Numbered from the stretch's first letter, positions 10,169 through 22,595 are shown. The stretch: 64,000 nucleotides of DNA from Phallus indusiatus (GCA_027605045.1 JAQFWX010000050.1:186001-250000), one strand, 5' to 3'. Made by a program: numbers and translations. Notes: generated by a model from the letters alone, not told the origin.

Positions 10169-11413
10169 CTCTCATCGGTGAGATCCTGTTCAGAATCGCT
10201 GTGGGTATCAAGCTCAGAGTCATTTAAACCGTAGTATTCCCTATAGTAATCGTTCACCAGTTCCTTCAACCATTTTCTGCCATTCTGCGCCCTCCAAATA
10301 TCGTTTATCAACTTTACACACTCGTCCGTCACATCTTTCCATTCAACTTGGCTGCCAGAGATACTTGTTGAAGAACTGGATGGTGAATTCTGTTCAGCGT
10401 CAATGTCGCCAGGTAAACCCTCCTGATTTTTTTCTGTAGCGTCTTCCATCTCCTTTGTATGACAATCAAGTGATACAATCTCCAGCCTGTCTCCAGCCCA
10501 TTCTCCGCGGTGAATTGGTCCCTGGTAACTAATATTTGTTGGAGGATTAGAAGACCAGCAGATTTTCGAAAGCGCAATGTGTGCAAGTTGGTGGGTTGGG
10601 AAATCGTAACCATCCACAAGTTCACGAAGTCCTCTTTCATTGACGTATACCTTTTTTGAAATGTTTCGCAGGACAGATGAACCACGGTAATCAATCCAAC
10701 AAATGAGCCTGTATGCATCCCGTTCCAATTTTGTCATTCCAAAGAAGCCTGAAGTATAATTGGTGTCATTTTCGGATTGAATGAGCTGGAGGGAACCGTC
10801 GTTAGCGCGCCGTAATGGCCACTCGGTCTTCCGAAGATATAATTCGCGTTCATTTTCGGGAATACTGGGTGGCCAGTCATTAGAATTTTCGCGAGCACAA
10901 ATTATGCGGTTTCCTGCCCAAAATATCTCAGCGATGATAGCATCCCTAATGCGCATAATATGAGGTTTGGCAATTTCCCAGAAAAGGGGGCAGGTCAGGG
11001 CAAAAGATGTTAGATTGTCTAGACCATCGAAACAGCCACAAATCATGTAGAGAATCTCGTTCGGCATTTTTTTGAAAATTGGAGATCTTCTGAATCTGGG
11101 AAATCTTCCAAATCGATCAATCGTAACTTCGTCAGACTTGCAAAAAGCACAAATCTTCTTACTCGTTAGCCTTCGTTGATTTACCGAATAGACCAGGAAG
11201 AATGTCATTTTCAATACGATGAATCATCAGAGAATTTTCCATTGGGCGAGTGAGCAGCATTCCCATTTCATCTTCTGAGAAGACGAGCGAGTATAGGCTG
11301 CCTTTCCAACAATGTTGGCGTTTGTCTAAGTTGTAGCTAAATACAGTTGTAAGTTACTTTGTTATTTGAAGCAATTTGATTTGTTCTACTGACCATGCCC
11401 ATCTTTGATACAT
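9997..11413 (-). CDS. F-box-like protein, family member 1, with LTR-derived C-terminus
   Basis: Exons are 11394-11413, 11163-11336 and 9997-11104 (433 residues). The family hallmark is a 20-nt first exon (MYQRWA plus a split codon), then YNLDK and an LTRP..MIHRIE stretch in exon 2, and an F-box-like motif at the start of exon 3 (MPNEIL...FALTCPLFWEI). F-box proteins usually recruit substrates to SCF ubiquitin ligases. Two paralogues lie at 12037-13199 and 28054-29245. The native sequence runs to about ...DLTDES, where an LTR begins at 10168. The frame reads 172 bp into the LTR, adding a hydrophobic tail and stop at 9997. Whether this product is made is unknown. No family name is recognised. 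Confidence 0.72.
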
Positions 11414-12036
11414 GAGAATGATATATTCGTTCTCAGGAAAGAAATGCTAGATAGGAGGCACAAGAAAGCTTACGTGTTTTTTCGGCCGTTAAAATTACAT
11501 AAATATGGTGCTAGAGTGACGTCACCTTTTCATACCATGATCTCGGACCTCTTTGCTTGAAGCAGCAAAAATTACAGGCAGTAGTCTTCTTGTTTCTACA
11601 AATCGAGTTGGGGATAGTTGCCGGGTTATTCAGAAAGAATTACAAAAATCTTTTTTCTCAGCTGAAAACTTTCATATTTCGAAGGAGTATGAGAAGCGAT
11701 GATCAGCCTGAGTGAAGCACATTTTCCCCATCTCGAAACTTCCAGAGTGCGAGATGAAACCCAGATATTGATCGGTGGTCAGATGCCACTGAAGGTTGTC
11801 TTCGGTGGCCTTTTTGAGCGGTGAATCAAAGAACGGAGACCTTCTAATATATAGTTCAAGATTAGGCAAGAGTTCCGTGTATCGTGTATCGCAAAACGTA
11901 TGTAACGGTATGTTGTGCAGAATTACAAGAAAAATTTAAGCCTTGCAAAGCTCCCTGCTCAGCATAAGGAAGAATGATACAGAAAAGAAAATTGATACTA
12001 TTTCATTTAGGTTTCAGGATAATGATTTGAGGACGT
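11414..12036. other. Intergenic between the two F-box-like paralogues
   Basis: AT-rich. It contains a short minus-strand open frame (11672-11869, 65 codons) with no recognisable motif and no clear exon partners. Nothing else can be supported. Confidence 0.4.
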
Positions 12037-13199
12037 CTAACAGGATATCACATCCACATTTTCAATGACATCTTCCTTCCAATTACTGCCATAATCCGCC
12101 TCCCAAATGTCTCCTATTAGCTTCATACACTCGTCCGTTACATCCCGCCATCCAGCCTGGTTAGAAAGAGCGGCGGAACTCAATGATGAGTTCTGTTCAG
12201 CGCTGGTGTTGCCTGGCAAACTTTCTTGACTTTCTTTGGTGCGCGTGGCGTCTTCAATTTCCTCAAGATGCCGATCAAGTGATACAATCTCGAGTCTATC
12301 TCCGGCCCATTCTCCGCGTCCAACTGGTCCTACGTAATTGATATTTCCTTGAGGGTCAGAAGACCAGCAAATTTTTGAAAGGGCGATGTGTCCAAGTCTA
12401 AGAGTTTTGGGTCGCGTCTGAGAGCAACCCTTCAAAAGTTCGTCAATTCCTCTTTCGTCGACGTATAACCTTTTTGACATGTTTCGGAGGATAAAACAAT
12501 CATCGTCGTAGACAGTCTCACAAATGTATTCGTAGGCTTTCCGTTCCTGCTTGCTCATTCTATAGTACTTTTGATATTCAAACTTGAGGAGATCAGCGTT
12601 GCCACTGGGCCACTCGGTTTTCTCCAGATATGATTCATACTCTTCTTTTGGAATACTAGGTGGCCAGTCATCGTCGTCTTGGGAACCGCCGCCACAGATA
12701 ATCCGGTCTCCTGCCCATAATCTTTCAGCGATGAGAGTGTCCCTAGCGCGCATAATATGAGGTTTGGCAATTCCCCAGAATTGGGGACACGTCAGAGCAA
12801 AATAAGCAATATTATCCAGACCCTCGATACAGCCACAAATCATATTGAGAATCTCATTCGGAAATTTTTCAAGTATTGTGGACGTTTTCGATTTCGTAAA
12901 CCTACCAAAATCGATCAGCGGTAACATAGGAAAGAACAAAGTGTTTTTTTACAGGTTAGTTGTCTTTGGTTTACTAACAAGACCAGGAAGAATCTTTTCT
13001 TCAATACAATGGATCATGAAAGAAGTTTGCGCAGGCCGAGTGAGGATTTTCCCCAGTTCATCGTTTGAGAAGAAGAATGCGTGTAGTTTACCTCCCGAAC
13101 GCTGTTGGTGTTTGTCCAAGTTGTAACTAAGCGTAATTATAGTCAGTTTGAAAATGAAGCGGGGTGATCCTGTACTGACAATGCCCACCATTGCCCCAT
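12037..13199 (-). CDS. F-box-like protein, family member 2
   Basis: Exons 13180-13199 (20 nt, MGQWWA), 12953-13126 (174 nt) and 12037-12901 give 352 residues in frame. Introns are 53 and 51 nt with GT..AG ends, and the second is phase 2 as in member 1. The protein has the conserved YNLDK opening, an LTRP..FMIH segment, then an F-box-like helix set starting FPNEIL and containing FALTCPQFW. Downstream are family blocks WAGDRIIC, GHIALSKICW, GEWAGDRLEIVSL and DVTDECMKLI. It appears intact and ends ...NVDVISC. A role as SCF substrate receptor is inferred from the F-box-like region only; the C-terminal region matches no domain known to me. Confidence 0.75.
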
Positions 13200-13344
13200 A
13201 ACAAGAAGATTTCAAGGTTCCAGGCTTCTGGTGGTAGAAGGTTGGCGACTAGTTGAAAAAATCCATCAGGCACAAGACGTCTTATATGGACAACGCGTCG
13301 TCACGCGGTCACGCTGTCCTGACGTGGGAATCTCCCCGTCCCAG

Positions 13345-13690
13345 TTCCCAAGCCGCGCAACCTCAGGCCGACTTGAGGCCGACACGCTTTCCCGCGAACT
13401 GAGTAACAGTATCCAAGAATACAGCTATAAATTCGGTTTATCCCCGTACTTGAAAAGATATAGTGTTCGATGGGACAACGTGGTAATGGTACTGCTTACC
13501 GTCTTTTCCCGATGCTCGCGAGTCGCGGCTATTCTGATTCTGGATGCAGGCCGCTATGCGAGAGGGGGGAGTCGAGAATCTGCCGCCGCATACTGCGCGA
13601 ATGAATGACATTCTGTCGGAAATCAGTGCATGAAAGTGCGTAATAATATTCGAAAGGTTGTATCACAGTAACTAGACTATTAGTATTGAG
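13345..13690 (+). pseudogene. Truncated duplicate of the gene at 22666-23794
   Basis: About 300 bp match the 22960-23270 part of the intact gene at high identity, covering the end of exon 2, the following intron and most of exon 3. The first exon and most of the upstream part are missing. Exon 3 has a premature TGA (about 13632) and indels. Upstream, at 13297-13314, is a GTCACGCGGTCACGC run resembling the promoter region of the full copy (near 22473). It is a decayed partial gene duplicate. Confidence 0.75.
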
Positions 13691-14123
13691 GATACCAGAG
13701 TATTCTTTCTTTCTGAATCGTCTCTGAATACGACTATATTGAAGATATCATCATATAAAATCGCGCCCATATGAGTCTCTCATTGCGCCTTATCAATGTT
13801 TATGACTGTACATACAGCATTACGGGGGTAATTTCGTCAACAGTTCTTTTTATCATCGGAAACGCTCAGTCATCTTTATGTAACAACCACATGCCACCAT
13901 CGGCAAAACTAACATCCAATATACATATACAGTCTCATCGTGACCCACGATTTCCTCACACCTGTGAGATCAATTCAAACTATAATTTTTAGATAAGATA
14001 TAATGCATATATTTATAAAGATGACATAGGAACTTTAATGGTAAATCTGACAAGAGCTGAAAGATTGGTTGTCGATAGTAGCTATCTCATCGTCAACATC
14101 AAAAAAATATCTCAGAATCCACT
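13691..14123. other. Intergenic, AT-rich
   Basis: Short open frames only. No repeat, RNA gene or promoter could be supported. Confidence 0.4.
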
Positions 14124-15713
14124 TTAATTTATAACACCCAGTTGCTCTACATAATCTCTTGCTTCTGATGACATCGGCCGCCCAGTCTTTCTTTCCTCAT
14201 CAACATAGAAATCAGCGATGTATCGCTCAACCATGTCCCAAGTTTCCATTTCCCAGCCAAAAAGACGAGGTGGATTCTTACAGATACCGTAGAAATACCT
14301 GGCAACTATGTGAACGCAATTACACATCAGCGCGCTATACGCAAAATCGATCGACTGCAGATGTTGAAAAGTTGCCGAGTGATCTAAATAGCCAAGAGAG
14401 TCTTCTCGATATGTCAAGTCGAAATATAGGCCCAGGTGCCTTAGGTTTGGACAGTGCTGCGCAAAGAGATTGATTTCTTGAAAGCCAAACGGCTCTTCGG
14501 CGTACAGTTCGAGTTTTTTCCAAGACGACCTGTTTCTGAGAATGTCCACCAATTGCTCCTGCGTAATGGACAAGCGCATCACATGCACAGATAACTCGGT
14601 TAGATGCTGACATCCCAAGACCGGGTATAATGACGACCATTCTAACAGAGGTATGTCGTCAAACCCGACATCATGGAAATCATACATATCCGAGCTTCCT
14701 AGTTGTAGACTGGTTAGGCTGGGAAAGAGACGATGGAGCATTGTGAAAAGGTATTCGATTTTGATCTCCTTGGTAAAGTCGAAGTCCCAGTGGAATGACG
14801 ATACGGACGTTAGGTTGTGACTCAAAAGGAAGGCGTCGCACAAGGGAGTGGGAAGTTCATAGTAATATAATTGACGCAGCACATCGAAGTTCCCCTGGCC
14901 ATTAGCACCTGTATAGCCTTTCGTGATTCGTATTGGATCAGGATCTGCCAGTGGATGAGGGTTCTGCGGGCCGATCGCAAGGTTACAAAGATTCTTTATG
15001 TTCGCCAGTCGGGTGAGAAGAGACGAGGTAATCAACATCTCCGGTAGTTGGACCCATACCAGCGTATGTGCGAAATATTCGAGAAGCTTTTCGAATATTG
15101 ATACATAGTACGCGGCATCTTGTAAATCGCAACAACTGTCGAAATTGAGGAAGTAGAGATCCGTACGATTAGCGGTTAAAGTACGATAAAGACTGTGGAA
15201 ATAGGTTTGTGAACATTCAAACGCGCACAGAGAGAAGTAATCCACGGAAGGGGGGAGTAACGCGCTCATGTTATCCCAAAATTTCTTGTCTCCACCCGCG
15301 CATTGTAAGAAGCGAAGGCGCGGGAAAGGAAATGCGCCGGGCGTTGTTTGGTTTGACCACCATGCTAATTTTTGTACAACCAAACTATACCTCTCATCGT
15401 TTACAATTAAAGACTGCACGTAGATTGCATATACGAGAAACCGTTCGAGACGGTTATACCCCGCGATTGGATCGCGGAATTGCTATAAGAATATCCACGA
15501 ATGAGAAATTAATCTAGCTTATAGAGAATCACATACGAAGTAGTTGTCAGGCTGTAACACTAGCTCTCCCAGGGGAGCCACCGCTTGTGAAATGCACACG
15601 GTTTTGTACAGATGAGGAATCACACAGTGAAACCATTGTCTGCAAACACGAGCCATAACAGCCTGATCTGAGGTGAGGAGGTAGGAGAAGATTTCATATA
15701 GAACATGATCCAT
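14124..15713 (-). CDS. F-box protein with leucine-rich C-terminal region
   Basis: Two exons, 15537-15713 and 14124-15413, joined across a 123-nt intron with a GTATGT donor, give 488 residues. The start is the first ATG in frame (15713, MDHVLYEIF); more upstream codons lack an ATG. Residues 1-50 form an F-box (VLYEIFSYL...VCRQWFHCVIPHLYKTV). The remainder has irregular leucine-rich spacing (LFPSLTSLQL, LTELSVHVM, CPNLRHLGLY), typical of Agaricomycete F-box/LRR proteins that hold SCF targets. It looks intact. The substrate is unknown. Confidence 0.8.
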
Positions 15714-16630
15714 TGCGAAATGCGAGACTGCCACTGAAGAGAGCAAGTATTTTAGGGCATCGATTTACCGCGTTTTATTTGGGGACAATGTATCGTCCAG
15801 AGTATGGACATCCAGATAATAAGGATGTCTTAAAGATGTTCAGGAACATCTTCCAAATATGGATGAACAAGCGTCGATACTTTATATTATAAACATTTGA
15901 GCCCGAGAAATTAGGACTAACCAGCACTAAATAATATCCCTGCTAATTGAACGTAATAGCGATCCTATGCTTATTTGATGACACTTGGCTCTGATTCCAG
16001 AACAAAGCACGCTCAGGCTGGAGCCGAAGCTGAAGATGAGTCCACGCGGAATATACAGCGATGAAACTTGAAAAGCCTGACAATGATATAAATATCCACA
16101 AAAAAAAAGTCCCTGGACTACTCTTACCTTATCTTGTACGATGTCCATTCCTCTTTTCTTCATTATTTCCTGGGATGTTTGTCAAATTACTAATAGGCCA
16201 TTGCGGGGTCTATTTTAGTAAGTGCTATGATAAGATATAGTTCCACATATTTTGCTTTATGACATGAATTTGCCTGTTCTTGGATTAGAATGAAGAGTTT
16301 GGGTACACCATACTTCAGATGATCTGATGAAGGTTTGTTATTTGAGACGGATAAAACCGGTGACGATATGCTTAGTCATCCAGCCTGCGCCTTTTAGTGC
16401 GACAAACTGGCAACCTGTAACCCTAAACCCATCACGTTCTGGCTTTTTGAAATGCATAGAAATACCTAAACGCTCTTCTCTCAAAAATGGATTTTGCTCA
16501 TGATTGTTCGTGAAAAACGTTGAAAAATGATGTAATGTTCGTAGTATCTTGCTTCAAGCGATAGTCCAAACTTCCTGAATCATAAACCTCTAGACACTAT
16601 GTTATTTGATACATCAAAATTTCATATAAG
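15714..16630. other. Intergenic
   Basis: About 0.9 kb with stops in all frames at short intervals. The minus-strand frame at 15927-16163 lacks similarity to anything recognised. Nothing further is supported. Confidence 0.4.
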
Positions 16631-18208
16631 TTAACGTTGCTTTCGAAGTACATAAGTATCAATAATACTCAGCGCGACTTCTCTCGATTTGTCTCTTAGC
16701 TTGAGATCAGGGTCCAAACGTGGGCTCGATGCTGTGGTATCAGCATCAGTAGCATTAGAGCCGTTCTCCTGATGGAATGATTGATCGTCTTCGACAGGAG
16801 TCTTTCTCTAAAGTCAGTTTGACAAAACAAGAAGTTATAAATAAAGACATACACTAATGTCATCCTCTTTTTCTGAATGCGACTCCTGATACCCAAAGCC
16901 TTCTTTCCTAGCATGCTCGCTCATGAGAGGATCCTCTCTCACCAATGCAGCGTTCCGTCCAATTGTGGTATGATAATCCGCGATCTGGTGAAATCAGCTT
17001 AACACATATATAGCAATCATCAGCCACACGAAGAAATCGACAACGTACACGCTCGCGTATTCCAACGTTCCTGCTTCCCGCAGCGCGGAATAACTTCAAT
17101 GCTTGAAGCGCGTTCAAGGTAGATCCCATGCCGTTTATGATCGAATCCAACGCCACCATGGGATTTGCATTAATTGGTGTCGTCGCTGTTTGGGTACCTT
17201 GATGGGCGGAATGGGCACGATGAGATTGTTGGGTGACTATGAAAGGTGGTAGTGCGGAAAGAGTTGAATTTGACGGTAGGTGGTGTATTATGAGGAAGAA
17301 GAAAGAGAATGGCATTTCGAATAAAGTGAACATGGGTATATGTCTGAATCCATAATTAGCTCAAGGTAAACGCATAAACCTGCTTTGCAGCACTACGACT
17401 TACAAGCCCAGTAACCTCCCCATCCACACTCTGGGCATTCGCACTGACCGTGCCAGTCAAACACCACCACCATTCGGATCCAAAGCAGATACCTAAACCC
17501 ACTAATACAGGTCTTCTCCAGTACCCGCGTCCGAATACGCTTTGAACGGTTATTAGCGAGCACAGGATGAGAGTTGTGAGATACACTAAGGCTGTACTTG
17601 GAAAAATGAAAAGCGTAAATTCGCTTTGAGAGGTGCATAATGTTGATGGGCAGGTTGTAGTGGGCTAGGATCGTATCTGAGAAGATATGAGTGGGCGTTA
17701 GACGGTGGTGGGCAAGGATGCTTACTTTAGACATGTGAGACGACCTTCTAAGGACGATGAACGTGTCAGAAGTGTCTCGAGTTCGGACGGAAGAAAATGT
17801 GTAGGCGGTGTTGTCGGTCTTAACACATGAAGTTTGAATGTTGAGCGGAGGACGTTGATAGGTGTCATCAGCGGAAGATCAAAATACGTAAACAAGTTTA
17901 CAGGTGCATCTAAGGGTATTCAGCGACTACCTTTCAAACAATACAAAAAACTCACATAATATACTCTTCGCGACGACTCCTGAATGTAGACCCACCAATA
18001 CCACTACAAGGACTCTTTTCGAACGGACCAATGCAAGTACATTGGAACCAGGCGATGAAACAGCATATTTGATGTTTTTATTAGTAAATATCAGATAGGT
18101 GATGAATGTTAGGAGTGATGTTGACCAGAATATGGTGGATGGCGAGCTTTTGATAACTCGGATGTCGACGAACGAGGATGCAACTTTTTTGATTCCGCGG
18201 TTCGGCAT
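16631..18208 (-). CDS. Predicted multi-exon membrane protein, family not recognised
   Basis: No single long frame shows this gene; it emerges from splice-consistent exons. The first exon (from ATG 18208, MPNRGIKK) has hydrophobic stretches TIFWSTSLLTFITYLIF and VLVVVLVGLHSGVVA. A middle exon ending MSK (17734) is followed by one with two more (ALVYLTTLILCSLITV, PVLVGLGICFG). The 3' exons are clearer: one with NGMGSTLNALQALKLF ending IRER at a GTACGT donor, one reading IADYHTTIGRNAALVRED and ending at AGT/GTATGT, and a last one rich in Asp, Ser and Glu ending LRKQR at TAA 16631. Exon limits near 17330-17400 and 17900-17950 are unresolved. It could be a small receptor-like or transporter-like protein; no function is claimed. 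Confidence 0.45.
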
Positions 18209-18674
18209 CTTGCGACACCCGTCCACATCTCTTCCTTTTCAAGGTCCATCTAACTATTTGCAAGGCCGATGGCCTTGCGTCATAAAGGACATATAATTTC
18301 GAAGCATCAGATCATATATTCATATTCGGTTTCTCACCGAAAAGAAATGTCTTACGCACACCTTTATAGGTAGTGTAAGACTCATCCCGTTAACGTTGAC
18401 TTGAATAAATGAATTAGGTGAAATTGAAAGATAGTATCAATGAAATCCTAGTGAATTGAGATTGAATCTCACGATATGAGCAAGACATATGGCATGAGCG
18501 AATATAGATACTCGACGATATTCAAAGCTTTCGAACATCAACGTGTCATTTAGAATTCTGAGTCCAAGAAGTGAGCCAGTAATCTGCGTTTAAACAGCCC
18601 TGCCCAATATTGGTGTGAAACCTCGTGAAAGTTCAGATTTGCAAAGATCGTCTTATTGCGGCTGTGACAAAATG
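18209..18674. other. Intergenic between membrane gene and MITE
   Basis: Probable promoter side of the membrane-protein gene. A short GGCCATCGGCC-type palindrome lies near 18268. No other feature is supported. Confidence 0.35.
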
Positions 18675-18839
18675 TCGCAAAAATCTTTAGCGGTTTATAA
18701 TTCAATCAAGACGCTTACTTTTAATTTTTGGGGTTTATATTTCAATTCAGACATTAAATGCAATTTATAATGCTTTTAGAAACCCCCAGAATGATTATAA
18801 TTGCCTTGATTTGATTATAATCATCAAAGATTTTTGCGA
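18675..18839. mobile_element. MITE-like element 1 (165 bp)
   Basis: It starts TCGCAAAAATCTTT and ends AAAGATTTTTGCGA, an exact 14-bp terminal inverted repeat. Imperfect pairing extends to about 36 bp (TTTATAATTCAATCAAG against CTTGATTTGATTATAA). It is AT-rich and noncoding. A second element with the same tip (CGCAAAAATC) is at 49426. No clear target duplication was found. Confidence 0.7.
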
Positions 18840-18949
18840 TAAAGTGAATAACTCATCAGCGGATTCAGCCGGTGAGGTCATAGGAGACAACCGAGAATTC
18901 AGCTCTTCAGATCTTCAGAGCCTGAACTCGCCTGAACTGACCTTGATAC

Positions 18950-20560
18950 GGTGAAAATCCAGTCTATTTTTATCGGCTGCGCAGAACAGCGCAGAACCTG
19001 ATCCATTGAGAAGCTGATGGGTGGGCCTTGTGATTCACATACCCTTGACGCTGATGAATTCCCATATGAACCAGACTCGGATGATATGCTTCAATTACGT
19101 CGTTAATATTCAGATATTTATAACAAACAGGTTTAGAATATGAGTCCGATGGAAAAAGGAAAAGTTCATAAATCTATCATGTATCATGATGCTCCAGCCT
19201 GAGATAGAACTTGAGTCATTACGTTGAAGAAGACGAGACAGACTTGAAGGGTGTTGTAGTGATAAATCCTCAAGCTTCTGAGAAAGATAAGCAAGTTTCT
19301 TTCGTTCAGATTAAACCAGCGCCACGGTATGTGAAGTAGGGAGCGGTTCTATCTCGGTGTTCTCACGTATTCGAGATGCATCAATGATGATCGTTGAGTG
19401 AATAGGTTCGATTGGGGTCGTGAACTGAAGCTCGTAAGATCCGGATTGTTCGGAAAGGTTACTAGCGTTATTTGGAGAGTCATGGTGAACGCTTCTTCTA
19501 AGGTTGAGAACTAATTTTCCAGCCTGATAGGATAACTATAAGCGGCTGGTTGGTTATAAACTAACTTGGAAAACCTACGGTGATTGCAATGATTGAGACA
19601 AGCCATCTACCAAATATTGTGGCTCACGCGGTATTACGAAGAAAGGGGCTGAAACTTACCCTCCGCCTAAGCCCTCTAATGGGGTGTTCGGTCCATAGTG
19701 TTGTGCGAAAGAGACGCTTAAAGCGTACATGGCTTAAAAATCAAAGCAATCATTCAGAAGGTTCTGATAAGTTAATAAGCCTGTGTAATCAATACCTAAG
19801 ATACTGGCGAAAGGAAGTTGATTATAATGATAGCTATAATAATAGTGAAAGTAACGGACATACTTGAAACAGTATAAGGTACCATCTCTGTGTTCATCCA
19901 TGACTCAACAAAGCCTATATATGGAAAAAAAGTACAACTTACCGAATGAATATTTCTAAAAGTGGCGTCAAACGTTTTATGGACTTGATTTGTATAAGAA
20001 GTTTGTATAACGCGAGCCCTAAGTAAACCGCTGGGGAATAATAATAAATAACCTCTGAGTCAGAATCACCCTTAAGGAGCTGAGTAGTACCTTGAAATCC
20101 TATAGCGACGCTTCTACCGTAAAATTGAGATTAAAGAGAATAGATAAGCGATTTTATAACTGTTGGCAGCCAAAGGAATTATTACCCTCCGATTATTAGG
20201 TTGTGAATATTGAAGAGATCAATGGGATTGCAGTTCTGTAGTACGCCTGGCAATGCATTTGGCGATGCACCTTTTTGGGGGCCGAACCCTAAGCCGGTCA
20301 AAACGAGTAGGATCTAGTTTCAAGCAAGGGAGTGCAGTCCTTCTTGCAGTAGAAAGGATAGACCGTACCACTGTCTCGCCTGCGAAACAAAGATAAGAGT
20401 CTGAGAGAGAGATTGCCGAACAGTGAAATCCACCTACCCAGCCAAAGAAATATCAAAAAGCACCCTACTGATCAAAGGTCATTTGAAATAAGAAAGGAAG
20501 TCCGGCTGAATCCTGACGCACTCAATTTACTTCGTTTATAAAGCGCATAAACTCTTAACA
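18950..20560 (+). pseudogene. Heavily decayed coding sequence, identity unknown
   Basis: Short protein-like stretches appear in shifting frames: an acidic run near 19040-19090 (DADEFPYEPDSDDM), KGVVVINPQASEKDKQ near 19250-19290, PPPKPSNGVFGP near 19660-19695, and a zinc-finger-like DRPYHCLACETK near 20360-20395. Stops and frameshifts separate them. Codon-like texture suggests one or more dead genes, possibly a zinc-finger protein, but no family can be named. Confidence 0.3.
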
Positions 20561-20872
20561 CAATGAGAATATCAACCGCTGGAACGAGAGCTACTGGACT
20601 CCTAAGGACTATTCAGCACTTTGATAAATGTGAAAACTGCCGGAATACCATATTTGGAAGTTGATAAAAATATTGCAACTAAATCATGTTCAAGTTCATC
20701 ATTCATGAATAATTATCAGTCAGATGGTTTTGTCCTCACAACTAGAAAAAAATTCAATGCGTAAAATAACAACATACTGGAGCCTTACCGGAATAGATAG
20801 ATCAGTGTTGATGGATGCTTAAGGAAGCGGCAAGGCCAAGAGTTAGAGGCATTCAGTCAAACATCTTGGGTC

Positions 20873-21226
20873 TTACCATAAGAGTTGAGGATAAGAAGAG
20901 TGAGCGTAAAGTACCGAATCAAAAGATAAAGAATCGTGACAAACGACCATGGTGATCTTTCCATAAAAAGGTGAATAGATAAGCAGTCTCTCAATAAACG
21001 GAGGAACATCATTGACATACAGCCATATATATCGGACTTCATCAGGAAAGGTGAGAGTAATCTCATAGATCAGTAAAAACGTGGCCGATACTAGATAACA
21101 TTGAAAGCTAGTACTGAATCGCGTCCTGAAGAGATTGATGTTCATCTCACCTGAGTTGTACGAAAGGGTGTTACCGCCTTGCACCGCGTCGGCTAACTCC
21201 TGGATGAGCTGAGCGATGTCGGACAT
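20873..21226 (-). pseudogene. N-terminal fragment of a DUF6533 membrane protein
   Basis: From ATG 21226 (MSDIAQLIQ) the frame encodes the first DUF6533 transmembrane segment and signature (LVSATFLLIYEITLTFPDEV then RYIW), followed by a GTATGT donor near 21022. No matching later exons (FIRDG block, GSRLVLNLR-like end) could be found downstream. It is probably a gene remnant; the intact relative is at 59688-61271. Alternatively it is the 5' part of a gene I cannot finish. Confidence 0.5.
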
Positions 21227-22595
21227 GGCTTTCAAAAAGTGTAAATCTGACACACAGCAAGATATTAAGAGGCGTGCAAGCTGCTAAGAGAGGACAGAAG
21301 TGGAGGCCTTATATGTATGAAGTGCCAGCCAATAAGTGGGGTCGTACCTGGCTAACCGCAGCCACGATCAGTCCTGTCAGCGATCTGCACAGATGAATTA
21401 GTTGATTGGTCGAAAAATCACTCTTTCCATGGAGCGCCATCCTCCCGTGCTGTCATTAGTTAGTTATTGACATGCCGTAAAAAATTATCGAACTGCTTGA
21501 CTCCACGTGCGTAATGGGATCGTTCAAATCTTCAATCAAAGCGGTCACTTCCTTGCAGCAGGACCTGGTCTTTGACTTGAGCAGTCATCACTATACGGTC
21601 AATCGCCGGTATGAACGCGCAATTAGAACCTGAGGGATTGCTACGATGATAGCAGCGTATTCGTTTGGAAGGGAAGCAGGCTGAAACACTCAAAAACCAG
21701 AAAACGACACTTTAGAAGCCATGGTAAATTGACAGTTGTGAACCAGTTAAAGTTTCATACCTAGTGTGTGACTCATCATGCGGATGTTATTGTATGAGTA
21801 AGTGAAATTCACGCGCCAGAGAAGCACTGTGGCAGATGGTCTAATGATGGCACCGTCTCCGTGACAAAAATTGCCACGGACATTCGAAAGCAGTGTCCAA
21901 AATTTGCGAGCCGAGGCACGGAATAGACATGCTTAGTAAAAACCGACTGAGCATATTCAGATATTCAGTGTAACCGCGTCTTGAGAATAAAGTAAAAGCA
22001 CAATAAACTATACGAAAGTCATGTTATTTTTGGTTTCAGCACCTAGTGCAAGGATTTGTTTGGATTGCGCGAGATGAAGGACGAAAGTTTGTCTAGACTG
22101 TGCGTGGGCAGCCCCCAAAACCAATCAAAGCGGACGAACCACATCAGGTATTTGGAAGCAGAAGTGATGGAGCTACAACAACCTAACAATCTTCAACAAT
22201 CAATCAAATTGTATACTATGGATGTATGTACTTACAAACAATATCACTGAGTATGGTGATTTATCATCACCATACCTGGAAACCTGATTGTCTTATCAGA
22301 ATCCTTGGAACCTTCGCTTTATTATCGAGTAAATGATTAAAGCTAACCACGGACATGAATTCCTGGTCATTGTCCCAAAGAAAAGATCATTTTAACACGT
22401 TTATAGTGGAGACAAAGTAGTGGCTCTCTCGTGTCCGATATTGTCACAATGTCACCACAAGACGCCGCGTCGTCACGCGATCACACTGGCGACTGTCCCG
22501 AGTCCCGACGCCCTTCTGTCAGAATCTACCATGTCCAACTTGAATGGTCCCAAAACGACATCCACAAGGACTCTCCCTGTCCCAGACTCGAGGAC
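21227..22595. other. Intergenic, about 1.4 kb
   Basis: No supported gene. A 10-bp inverted repeat with 5-nt loop (GTATGGTGAT ... ATCACCATAC) lies at 22251-22275. A GTCACGCG motif sits at 22472-22479, upstream of the next gene. Confidence 0.4.

Noticed and set aside
19300..20560. Possible mitochondrial DNA insertion
   Set aside because: Some stretches looked rRNA- or intron-like, but no convincing conserved mitochondrial core was found and protein-like fragments fit a decayed nuclear gene better.
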